From the NCBI GenBank assembly GCA_963558965.1, contig CAUWIT010000024.1, positions 1 through 16,393 of the forward strand: a DNA stretch of 16,393 nt, given 5' to 3'. The notes beneath the pieces were generated by a model. It was given only the letters and a program-made list of their open reading frames with translations, made no database searches and was not told the origin of the DNA. How positions within the stretch are numbered: position 1 is the first letter of the stretch; each line of letters starts with the position of its first letter. Made by a program: the position numbers and the translations under genes. Of this stretch, positions 1 to 6,444 are shown piece by piece. Source of the DNA: Gallibacter sp963558965. Lineage in GTDB: Bacteria > Bacillota > Clostridia > Peptostreptococcales > Anaerovoracaceae.

Positions 1-50
1 ATGACCCCCTGCTTGTAAGGCAGATGCTCTCCCAGCTGAGCTATACGCCC
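1..50 (-). tRNA. tRNA-Val (anticodon UAC), 3' part cut by window edge
   Basis: Read on the minus strand this begins GGGCGTATAGCTCAGC, a typical acceptor strand and D-arm. The anticodon loop follows as CTTACAA, with the TAC anticodon at plus-strand bases 15-17, which decodes valine GUN codons. The variable region and the T-arm lie beyond base 1, so only about two thirds of the molecule is visible. A strong promoter lies upstream (107-135), so this is probably the first gene of a tRNA transcript leaving the window to the left. Confidence 0.93.
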
Positions 51-75
51 AAACACGTTTTCATATTATATCTTT

Positions 76-98
76 GTGTTCAAACATTTGCTGAACAC
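76..98. repeat. Inverted repeat in the tRNA leader
   Basis: Perfect 7-bp arms GTGTTCA and TGAACAC are separated by 9 bases. The repeat lies between the predicted transcription start of the tRNA promoter and the mature tRNA-Val. It could form a leader hairpin for processing or act as a protein-binding palindrome. Its function is not known. Confidence 0.4.
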
Positions 99-106
99 AT
101 TTATAA

Positions 107-135
107 ATTATACGCTAACTTTTTTCGTTTGTCAA
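107..135 (-). promoter_or_regulatory. Strong sigma-A promoter of the tRNA-Val transcript
   Basis: On the minus strand a perfect -35 box TTGACA (130-135) is followed, after exactly 17 bases, by a perfect -10 box TATAAT (107-112). Such a consensus promoter fits a stable-RNA gene. A second TATAAT-like element closer to the tRNA (around 64-70) has no good -35. Confidence 0.85.
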
Positions 136-279
136 CAACTTTTTTAATTATTTTTAAAAAAGTTTTGTGAGCACTGATTTAATGTGCCTCACTCGATGTC
201 AGCTTTGCTAGTTTACCATATATAAAAACATAAATCAATACCCAATTTTAAAAAATTTTATAAAAACTCCTCAATGTCT

Positions 280-308
280 TTGCATAAGTCTACAAATAAT
301 GATACATT
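280..308 (+). promoter_or_regulatory. Possible promoter of the interrupted plus-strand gene
   Basis: TTGCAT (280-285), a 17-base spacer and TACATT (303-308) precede the chosen start at 344. Both boxes are only partial matches in very AT-rich DNA, so this is tentative. Bases 136-279 are otherwise AT-rich spacer. They include one A/T-only imperfect hairpin near 136-164, for which no role can be assigned. Confidence 0.3.
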
Positions 309-343
309 TATATATATCATTAAATACGAGGGGGAAATTAGAC

Positions 344-631
344 ATGCATCCAGAAATAAATATTTTATCTATATGTATGTGTATAGCAGCTATTTTAAAT
401 TTAGGACCTATTATACAGTATAAAAAATACGGGCCTAGGGAATCTAATCTAAAAGTAAAAAAAAGAGCACTAATTACTACATTAATACTTTTACCTTGGC
501 TCTTTCTTGTTGCATTGTTAGTCAGCCAAGGCTATAAAGAAAAAGACGATGAACTAATTAACTGTGTATTTTTACTTTTTACTTCTATTTTTTTGCAGAT
601 TACCGCACTTATCAATTGGTATATCTATTAA
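344..631 (+). CDS. Surviving 5' segment: small predicted membrane protein (95 aa)
   Basis: This is the part of the interrupted frame that can still be translated from a good ribosome site (GAGGGGG). It encodes a short protein with about three hydrophobic stretches near residues 6-25, 44-62 and 73-93, joined by a Lys/Arg-rich segment (KKYGPRESNLKVKKR). It may be a real small membrane protein in its own right, ending at TAA 629, or just the first piece of the longer broken gene. No family was recognised. An annotator might start it at ATG 299, adding 15 residues, but no Shine-Dalgarno sequence precedes that codon. Confidence 0.45.
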   Translation: MHPEINILSICMCIAAILNLGPIIQYKKYGPRESNLKVKKRALITTLILLPWLFLVALLVSQGYKEKDDELINCVFLLFTSIFLQITALINWYIY

Positions 632-838
632 AAAAAAGAAAAGCCTAATACAAATGAGACTAATAGCAAAAAACAATGGCGAGAAAAACGCAATGCCATT
701 CTTGTAGTAACTATTGCCAGCGCACTGACTTTATGCGTAGCCTTTAATGGAGTATTTATAGACAATTTTACAAAAGTCTACTATAGATTTAGCCACAGCA
801 AAATTGAAGAAGTATACGAGCGTGATTATCTATCAACA

Positions 839-1138
839 ATGGAAGACCAACTCCAAACAGAAAAACTTCCTGATGTAACCGTAGATTTAGCCGATTTTAA
901 ATTTGTCAACATGTGGATGGAAGACGTTCCATTTTATAAAGCAAAATATGAGTACTCAAGCCAGTGCATCGACAAATACTACGATGATGCCATGAAGTCC
1001 AAAAAATCAGCAAAGAAATTGTACGACGCAATCCTTGAAGTTAACTCTAGCAAAAACAAATATCAACTAGCAAAGGACTACTACAAAGAATATATTAAAT
1101 ACGACGATAAACATGCATTGATACCATCCCATGATTAA
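839..1138 (+). CDS. Middle segment of the interrupted gene (99 aa if started at ATG 839)
   Basis: This is the ATG-initiated portion between the first and second in-frame TAA. The frame is actually open from 632, and the upstream 69 codons, including a membrane segment, look equally coding. No ribosome-binding sequence precedes ATG 839. It is therefore probably an internal methionine of the larger broken gene rather than a separate gene. The sequence is hydrophilic and rich in Lys, Asp and Tyr, and was not recognised. Confidence 0.25.
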   Translation: MEDQLQTEKLPDVTVDLADFKFVNMWMEDVPFYKAKYEYSSQCIDKYYDDAMKSKKSAKKLYDAILEVNSSKNKYQLAKDYYKEYIKYDDKHALIPSHD

Positions 1139-1501
1139 AATTACTATACAATAACTATCGTCAGCGAAAATCACAGCTACAAAATAGAAGACGACGCAAC
1201 CTACAACAAGCTATATATCGACGACGAGTTAATTTACAATGAAGAAAAACCAAAAGAAGTCAAGTCTATTTATGAACTTCCTTCATATAAAAATCACGAG
1301 AATGACAGTGATGACGATGCAGGCTCTTCTTCTGGTAGCAGCTCTCTAACACCGCCATATCACAGATACGAAAACGGCTATGATGACGGATACAATGACA
1401 CTTGGGAAGGTGAGGACTAATATCGCAACGATAGAGACTACGAAAGAGGAGTTGACGATGCCCTTGATGATCTAAACGAAGACTTTTAAAATACAAATGC
1501 A

Positions 1502-1547
1502 AAATGACATTTCAGTTAAACTAAATACCCGAAATGTCATTTTTTTG
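1502..1547 (+). terminator. Rho-independent terminator after the interrupted gene
   Basis: A perfect 12-bp stem, AAATGACATTTC with GAAATGTCATTT, encloses a 17-base loop and is followed by a run of T up to 1547. It begins 12 bases after the last TAA of the plus-strand frame. Read on the other strand the T-run is weaker, but the hairpin may also stop the converging exporter transcript, which ends at 1548. Confidence 0.85.
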
Positions 1548-2156
1548 TTAAATCATTTTTATAAAACTCCAAAACAGCTTCAAGCCATAAAATACAATTA
1601 CTGCTCCGCATACTATATTTATAATTCGCAAGGTTTTGTCTGTTATCTTCCCTCTCAATACTGATAATATAGTTGATATGCCTAAAAACCAAATTACCGA
1701 TGCCGAAGCGAAACCTATAACGAAAAACAAATCCATTCCTGGTGGCAATGTTGCCTTAAATGCTCCAAGCATCATAGTTCCATCTATTAATGCCTGAGGA
1801 TTGAACCAAGTCACAACACAAGCTGTTGTAACAACTTTTAATATTGGGATGTCGACTTTTGTTGAGTTGTCCAAGGTGCTTTTGTCTTTTATTAGGCCTA
1901 TGCCAATCCATATTACAATCAAGCTACCCACTAACAAAACTGCTTTTTCAAGTAGCGGTGATGAGGCCATAACAGCGCCTGCACCAAAGAAACATGCCAT
2001 TCCTAGAGTGACATCGAAAAATATTACAATCAGCGCGGTAACATATACCCGCAATCGTGGCTGGGTGATGGCCGTATTTATAACGAACAGATTTTGCAGC
2101 CCTATGGGAGCCACATATGCCAGGCCCATGGTCAAACCTTGTATATAGATGTCCAT
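1548..2156 (-). CDS. LysE/RhtB-family amino-acid exporter
   Basis: A 202-residue inner-membrane protein of the usual LysE-superfamily length, with about six hydrophobic segments. The N-terminal motif APIGLQNLFVIN matches the family's conserved region (AIGAQNAFVL in lysine/arginine exporters). The WFNPQALIDG segment in the middle fits the second repeat. The family exports basic or other amino acids, usually to relieve excess, but the substrate here cannot be told from sequence. The start ATG is preceded by AAGGATTAAAAT, an acceptable ribosome site. It begins only 10 bases after the DUF2500 gene ends, so the two are probably co-transcribed. No regulator of the LysG type is adjacent. Confidence 0.87.
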   Translation of the reverse strand: MDIYIQGLTMGLAYVAPIGLQNLFVINTAITQPRLRVYVTALIVIFFDVTLGMACFFGAGAVMASSPLLEKAVLLVGSLIVIWIGIGLIKDKSTLDNSTKVDIPILKVVTTACVVTWFNPQALIDGTMMLGAFKATLPPGMDLFFVIGFASASVIWFLGISTILSVLRGKITDKTLRIINIVCGAVIVFYGLKLFWSFIKMI

Positions 2157-2166
2157 ATTTTAATCC

Positions 2167-2547
2167 TTAAACTTCTCTCTCAAATGATATATATCTTGTG
2201 CCCTGGAATGTCAGTTTGCCTTCGTCGCCCTCTGCGAGCATGCCATACTCTGAGCTAGATACAGACATTTCAATCCTATCTCCACTCTCCACCTGAAAAG
2301 TTACATAATATTGGGTATTTGCCACCGTATAAACACCAAGTGCCCCCGTTATATCCCCACCATTTGAATGGGTCGAATATGTGGTATTTTGGCGTTTTGT
2401 TACTAATTTTGCCTGTACTGTTATTCGTGGCGAGTTGTTGTTTTTACTCCAAGTACCTATTTCCTTTGCAACAGTGACAATAATCACTACTATAATAAAT
2501 ATAAATACTATAGGAAACAGTACATCTAGCGTGCTGTAAGTATACAT
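2167..2547 (-). CDS. DUF2500 family membrane-anchored protein
   Basis: A 126-residue protein with one N-terminal membrane segment (about residues 7-27, rich in Ile/Val/Phe). The motif WSKNNNSPRITVQAKLVTKR and a short beta-rich domain follow, ending GKLTFQGTRYISFERE. This layout and the NNNSPR motif fit DUF2500, a family of small proteins of unknown function found in many Firmicutes. I chose the start at 2547 because a strong AAAGGAGG lies 8 bases upstream. The frame also opens 14 codons earlier, at 2589, but there the ribosome site itself would be translated. It is the first gene of a likely two-gene unit with the LysE-type exporter. Confidence 0.85.
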   Translation of the reverse strand: MYTYSTLDVLFPIVFIFIIVVIIVTVAKEIGTWSKNNNSPRITVQAKLVTKRQNTTYSTHSNGGDITGALGVYTVANTQYYVTFQVESGDRIEMSVSSSEYGMLAEGDEGKLTFQGTRYISFEREV

Positions 2548-2590
2548 AATTCCATCCTCCTTTAATGATATTAAAACATATTTTTGCAAT

Positions 2591-2644
2591 AAAAAAAAGA
2601 CAGCTCCTAGCTTTTCTTTTAAACAAAGAATAGTCGGAGCTATC
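2591..2644 (-). terminator. Rho-independent terminator of the oleate hydratase gene
   Basis: On the minus strand the arms GATAGCTCC and GGAGCTGTC pair (one G-U), with an inner TTCTTT/AAAGAA pairing. Eight T follow (2591-2598). It starts 17 bases after the hydratase stop codon and separates that gene from the DUF2500/exporter unit. Confidence 0.88.
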
Positions 2645-2661
2645 GGTATATAGGGGGATGT

Positions 2662-4455
2662 CTATTTAATCAAACCACTTTCTCTTAAAAGTAGTTCAAC
2701 GTCTGTGCCTTTTGCGTACTTCAAAACCTTTTTAAGTAAGAATTTTTCCTTAAAGCTTAGAGGGATTTCATCGATAGTTTTCTTATCGATTGCGTAGTAG
2801 CATGCACGAAGTAACTCTCTTACATCGTATTTACTTCCCCAAACTTCAGGTACGCCACGATCTATATCTAACAATGTGTAAACACTTTCCATACCTGTTC
2901 TAATTGAGTATTCTGTAGTGAAAATTGTATCTCTTGGTGTTTCAGCAAACTGACCAACAAAAGCAAAGTTTACTGCGCCATCAGGTACAACCTTTGGTCT
3001 GTCGCTTTCTTTTCTAGGCTGGAAAAATGCATTGATGTAAGGCATGTAACATGTTGTAGTGTTGCATGCATTAGCTGCAAGGTCCTTAATCTTGCTGTCG
3101 TCTATGCCTATATGATATAGCCATTCTCGACAAACCTCTTCACCAGTGCAATTTCTTATAGGTTTTTTAACGTAATTGCCTTCCTTGTTAGTGCTTAAAG
3201 CGTACAACCAGATTAGCACTGTACCTTTGTCCTGTGATTTAAACTGAGGCTGACGGTTGATAGTCCAAGATAGATACCAGTTGTCTGTGCTGTCCTTAAC
3301 TGTTACAATTCCGCCTGTTGTAACTTTTCCAGCTCTTGGATCACGCTTGCAAACATTGATAATATGCTGGATGATTTCCTCGTTGGAAGTTTCTACAGTA
3401 GCGCTCATCCAGTTCGTTGCTTCTACGTTGTTGCAAAAAGCTTCTGGATTGCCAAACTCGCCATTTTGAGCCTGAACAGCAATTCTCTTCCACATGTCCC
3501 AAGACTCGCCGCAGCCATTCTTAATGCCTGATAAATCAGGAGCTGTGTGCTGGTCACCGTAGCAAGATGTATCTGTGCAGCAACCGTTTGTAATAAATAC
3601 AAGGTCGTCTTCGATTAGGTCGATGCTCTGCTCCTGGCCGTCCTTAACGTAGATAATCTCCTTTGCAATTTTTTTGTCGCCCCTTGTTTCAATTACCACA
3701 TTTTTTACATCCATGCCAAATTCGATTTTTACGCCATGGGATTCAAGGTACTTAACAAGTGGCAAAATCATGCTGTCATACTGATTGTATTTTGTGAAGC
3801 GAAGTGCGCTGAAATCAGGCAATCCGTCAATATGGTGAACATAGCGGCACAAGTATCTCTTCATTTCCAATGCGCTTGACCAACGCTGAAATGCGAACAT
3901 TGTCTGCCAGTATAACCAGAAGTTTGTAGACCAGAATGACTCTGGAAGCACGTCAGAGATTTTCTTTCCTTCTAGGTCTTTTTCCGGTGTTATAAATAGT
4001 TGTGAAAGTGCCTTAGCTGATTCCTTGTCCAACTTAAACTCTCTGTTAGTCTGAGCATCCTCGCCTCTGTTAACTGATGCACGACAAAGTGAATAGTTAG
4101 GATCATGTTTGTTTAACCAATAGTATTCATCTAAAACAGATACACCTGGTGTTTCGATTGATGGCACGTCACGGAACATATCCCACATAACTTCAAAATG
4201 GTTATCCATTTCTCTACCGCCACGCATGTAAAATCCTTTAGTTACGTCTTTCATACCGTCGCAACTTCCACCTGCAAGTTCAAGTTTTTCTAGTAGATGA
4301 ATATGTTCTCCTTTCATCTGTCCGTCACGAACAAGATAAAAAGCTGCTGCTAAGCCTGCAAGACCTGTTCCTATAATATATGCTGATTTATTATCCACAC
4401 CCTTTGGTTTTTCAGGATGTACAAAAGCTTCATAAGTTCCTGATGCGTAATACAT
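2662..4455 (-). CDS. ohyA: Oleate hydratase (myosin-cross-reactive-antigen family)
   Basis: A 597-residue FAD enzyme of the usual family length. It adds water to the cis-9 double bond of unsaturated fatty acids (oleate to 10-hydroxystearate; linoleate is also a substrate in relatives). In gut bacteria it is seen as detoxification of host or diet fatty acids. The dinucleotide fold motif GTGLAG is at residues 29-34. The FAD/active-site loop RGGREMDNHFE starts at 78-79, with Glu82, and Tyr201 lies in RYLCRY. Glu82 and Tyr201 match, in number as well as context, the catalytic residues reported for the Staphylococcus aureus enzyme (from memory). The C-terminal part reads FVGQFAETPRDTIFTTEYS, as usual in the family. 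An AAAGGAGG ribosome site precedes ATG. The gene lies downstream of a TetR-type gene but has its own promoter and terminator. Confidence 0.96.
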   Translation of the reverse strand: MYYASGTYEAFVHPEKPKGVDNKSAYIIGTGLAGLAAAFYLVRDGQMKGEHIHLLEKLELAGGSCDGMKDVTKGFYMRGGREMDNHFEVMWDMFRDVPSIETPGVSVLDEYYWLNKHDPNYSLCRASVNRGEDAQTNREFKLDKESAKALSQLFITPEKDLEGKKISDVLPESFWSTNFWLYWQTMFAFQRWSSALEMKRYLCRYVHHIDGLPDFSALRFTKYNQYDSMILPLVKYLESHGVKIEFGMDVKNVVIETRGDKKIAKEIIYVKDGQEQSIDLIEDDLVFITNGCCTDTSCYGDQHTAPDLSGIKNGCGESWDMWKRIAVQAQNGEFGNPEAFCNNVEATNWMSATVETSNEEIIQHIINVCKRDPRAGKVTTGGIVTVKDSTDNWYLSWTINRQPQFKSQDKGTVLIWLYALSTNKEGNYVKKPIRNCTGEEVCREWLYHIGIDDSKIKDLAANACNTTTCYMPYINAFFQPRKESDRPKVVPDGAVNFAFVGQFAETPRDTIFTTEYSIRTGMESVYTLLDIDRGVPEVWGSKYDVRELLRACYYAIDKKTIDEIPLSFKEKFLLKKVLKYAKGTDVELLLRESGLIK

Positions 4456-4498
4456 ATCAATTTCCTCCTTTTGATATTTTCTTTTTGTCTATGGCTTT

Positions 4499-4526
4499 AT
4501 TATAGGAGTTTTAAAATTGTAAACAA
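4499..4526 (-). promoter_or_regulatory. ohyA promoter with overlapping palindrome
   Basis: Minus-strand TTGTTT (4521-4526), 16 bases, then TATAAT (4499-4504). An inverted repeat ATTGT-TT-ACAAT (4516-4527) overlaps the -35 box, a good place for a repressor. The TetR-type protein encoded just upstream is the obvious candidate, but that is inference. Confidence 0.6.
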
Positions 4527-4531
4527 TAAAC

Positions 4532-4568
4532 AAAAAAAGCACCGTGATAGTTTTTTTATCACGATGCT
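4532..4568 (-). terminator. Rho-independent terminator of the tetR-type gene
   Basis: Twelve-base arms AGCATCGTGATA and TATCACGGTGCT (one G-U pair) with a short A-rich loop, followed by seven T. It starts 14 bases after the regulator's stop codon and ends just before the ohyA promoter, so the two genes are transcribed separately. Confidence 0.92.
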
Positions 4569-4582
4569 GATTTTGATAAAAT

Positions 4583-5137
4583 CTAAATGCTGAAATGCTC
4601 AAGAGCCGAAGTTATATTGCCATCAAGAACCAATGCCAATTTGTCTACAACTTGTTCTGGTGCCTCTTGCATATCTGCCTTGATCCAGTCAAGCATAATC
4701 CCCACAAAACAGTAAGAGTACACACGTGCAATAAAGGCCTTATCCTCCTCGCTTACATTGAAATTTGCCGCTTCTTCCTCGATAACACCTAAAATCAAAT
4801 CGTCTGTAAGAGGAGTTAAATACTGCTCAACTTGCGCCTTATCTACACAGTTATATACATTTACGATGAATGGCTTGTTCTCTCTCACAGCATACATTAT
4901 CTGTAAAAAACCTTGTTGCCATGTATCATGTGTCTTTTTGTTTTCCAATGCTCTCTTGGCATCCTCTAGACATGTCCACTCGATTAAATCGTAAATATCC
5001 TTAAAATGATAATAAAAAGTCATGCGGTTAATCCCGCATTCTTCGGCTATATCATTTATTGTAACTTTATTCAAGGGTTTTTTGAGAAGCAAACTTTTTA
5101 GGGACTGCGCCAATGCTCTCTTTGTAATCTGTGACAT
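4583..5137 (-). CDS. TetR/AcrR-family transcriptional regulator
   Basis: A 184-residue protein with an N-terminal helix-turn-helix at about residues 25-52, ending in the family signature MTFYYHFKDIYDLI. The C-terminal ligand domain is all-helical. The overall form resembles the DhaS/TetR_C_8-type regulators of Firmicutes. Proteins of this family are mostly repressors released by a small molecule. The place directly upstream of ohyA, in the same direction, suggests that it controls fatty-acid hydration and responds to unsaturated fatty acids. That is inferred from position only. The start is supported by GGGGAG and AAGGAG sequences just upstream. The nuclease gene jetD ends about 75 bases before it, with no terminator seen between them. 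Confidence 0.9.
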   Translation of the reverse strand: MSQITKRALAQSLKSLLLKKPLNKVTINDIAEECGINRMTFYYHFKDIYDLIEWTCLEDAKRALENKKTHDTWQQGFLQIMYAVRENKPFIVNVYNCVDKAQVEQYLTPLTDDLILGVIEEEAANFNVSEEDKAFIARVYSYCFVGIMLDWIKADMQEAPEQVVDKLALVLDGNITSALEHFSI

Positions 5138-5180
5138 ACTCCCCTACTCCTTTCATCTGTCAAATACCTATATGGCTTTT

Positions 5181-5203
5181 ATTATAACATATTTGGTAAA
5201 TGT
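5181..5203 (-). promoter_or_regulatory. Extended -10 promoter of the tetR-type gene with imperfect palindrome
   Basis: Minus-strand TGTTATAAT (5181-5189) is a full extended -10 motif, and no convincing -35 is present. It overlaps an imperfect 17-bp palindrome, ACATTTACCAAATATGT (5187-5203), which shares TTTAC and AAT-type half-sites with the palindrome at the ohyA promoter. Autoregulation is plausible. Confidence 0.45.
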
Positions 5204-5213
5204 TTTTTAAGTC

Positions 5214-6434
5214 TTACGCTCTCTCCTTATCCCTATAATAACTTACAATTTCCTGTTCGAGTTTCACATTATGCTCCTGCATATACTCTAACACATCACA
5301 ATACGGTTCTTCCATTAGTGTCACCAGCCTGCTCTTATCATTGTCCGTCAATTCTCTTAAGCAGTGGCTAAATCGTGTGTCACTTAATTGCTCTATCCCC
5401 ATACAATATAATTCAAACTCTTTAGCAGTTTCTCGACATAAATGCTTATGAATTAAAAATCCACCAACATCAATATCACCAAAATGATAATATCTAACAT
5501 TAGGATTGTCCAAGATAACTTTTTTTAGAAACTCTATCTGATGTCTATTAGCAAAACCACCCAAATACATCATAGCAAAATCTTCATTTTTTAGTCTTTG
5601 AAAAGATGTTTTGTTTTCAATCGTCATTACACCTTTAGAATTGACACTAATATTTTTTATACATTGGACATCACTAGATGATATAGCTATGCCACCTTTA
5701 AATTTTGATATATCCAAAACATATTGCTCCCATTCAATTGTCCAGTTACCTTTTATAAATACTTCCTGGTCTATTGGTGTAACATCAAATAACTTTAATA
5801 TAGCATCATTTCTTTCGCCATCTTCTCTTATTCGGCCAGTAGCAGTTCTTACAAAAGTGCATATTTCCTCATAGTTATTATTTTCAAACCATTTTGAATC
5901 TCCATATACCAACATAGAAACTTCTCTTACATATAAGTTTTCCCTGTTTTGCTCTAAAAAGCTAAGCATTTTCAGGTTAGCTTCAATTCTTGTAGGATTA
6001 AGTGTGCACCTTGGATCTTCAATTTGAACAAGGATATCTTCGCAATATTTTTCTACAATGCCTCCAACACAAATATATTTTTCTATTATTTCGTGAACTT
6101 GTTTTGAAATAGTGCTTTGAGGGACAACTCCATATTCGTCCTTTAAGTATTTATATAAATCATCTAAATTTTCTTCTACAAGATATATTTGCTTTATATC
6201 ATCACTAAATTTCAAATACTTAACATCTATAAAATCCTTATCCTTCAATATCTTTACAGCATCATAAATCCTCTGCTTTTCCAATATATCTGCATTGTTT
6301 TTATCATAATCTTTATATACTTCACTTGGTTTTAAGATAATTCTTCTATTGGTAGTAATATTCTTTGCATAACGGCTATTATACTTTTTTAATAATCCAT
6401 CAAGTATTTCCTTTTTATATTCTTTACTGCTCAT
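5214..6434 (-). CDS. jetD: Wadjet protein JetD (TOPRIM nuclease subunit)
   Basis: A 406-residue protein. The N-terminal part is helical and winged-helix-like (about 1-110). The C-terminal DUF2220 domain carries TOPRIM-type active-site residues: Glu273 in TIENKTSF, then Asp320 and Asp322 in YYHFGDIDVGGF. The GDID-x-GG element is the hallmark of this family. In Wadjet systems JetD cuts closed circular DNA, such as plasmids, after the JetABC motor has extruded it. All three expected metal-binding acids are present, so the nuclease looks intact. It is the last gene of the jet unit, starting 10 bases after the jetC stop; the only ribosome-site match (AGGA) is rather distant. No hairpin terminator follows before the tetR promoter. 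Confidence 0.93.
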   Translation of the reverse strand: MSSKEYKKEILDGLLKKYNSRYAKNITTNRRIILKPSEVYKDYDKNNADILEKQRIYDAVKILKDKDFIDVKYLKFSDDIKQIYLVEENLDDLYKYLKDEYGVVPQSTISKQVHEIIEKYICVGGIVEKYCEDILVQIEDPRCTLNPTRIEANLKMLSFLEQNRENLYVREVSMLVYGDSKWFENNNYEEICTFVRTATGRIREDGERNDAILKLFDVTPIDQEVFIKGNWTIEWEQYVLDISKFKGGIAISSSDVQCIKNISVNSKGVMTIENKTSFQRLKNEDFAMMYLGGFANRHQIEFLKKVILDNPNVRYYHFGDIDVGGFLIHKHLCRETAKEFELYCMGIEQLSDTRFSHCLRELTDNDKSRLVTLMEEPYCDVLEYMQEHNVKLEQEIVSYYRDKERA

Positions 6435-6444
6435 AGAACTTAAT

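Larger units (their letters stand above)
344..1489 (+). pseudogene. Interrupted membrane protein gene with three in-frame TAA codons
   Basis: A single frame runs from ATG 344 to TAA 1487-1489, about 381 codons, broken by TAA at 629-631, 1136-1138 and 1418-1420. Between these stops it reads as ordinary coding sequence without any frameshift. The composite protein would have hydrophobic N-terminal segments and another membrane segment (NAILVVTIASALTLCVAF). A charged Lys/Asp/Tyr-rich region follows, then a Ser-rich linker, and an acidic C-terminus with GYDDGYNDTW and YERGVDDALDDL motifs that continues directly across the third TAA. The start is chosen for the GAGGGGG ribosome site 9 bases upstream; ATG 299 has none. 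A terminator follows. The family was not recognised. The simplest reading is a gene killed by nonsense mutations. The first TAA could alternatively be a true gene end, but no ATG, GTG or TTG follows in frame until 839. Confidence 0.65.

Noticed and set aside
344..1489. Genome-wide reassignment of TAA to an amino acid
   Set aside because: Most other genes here end normally at TAA and have good terminators just after it, so the standard code is in use.
1266..1502. Minus-strand 78-residue frame
   Set aside because: It is antisense to the acidic tail of the interrupted plus-strand gene. Its His/Arg/Cys-rich composition is the mirror of Asp/Glu/Ser codons, and it has no ribosome site.
1801..2148. 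Plus-strand 115-residue frame
   Set aside because: It lies entirely antisense to the LysE-type exporter, which has clear family motifs.
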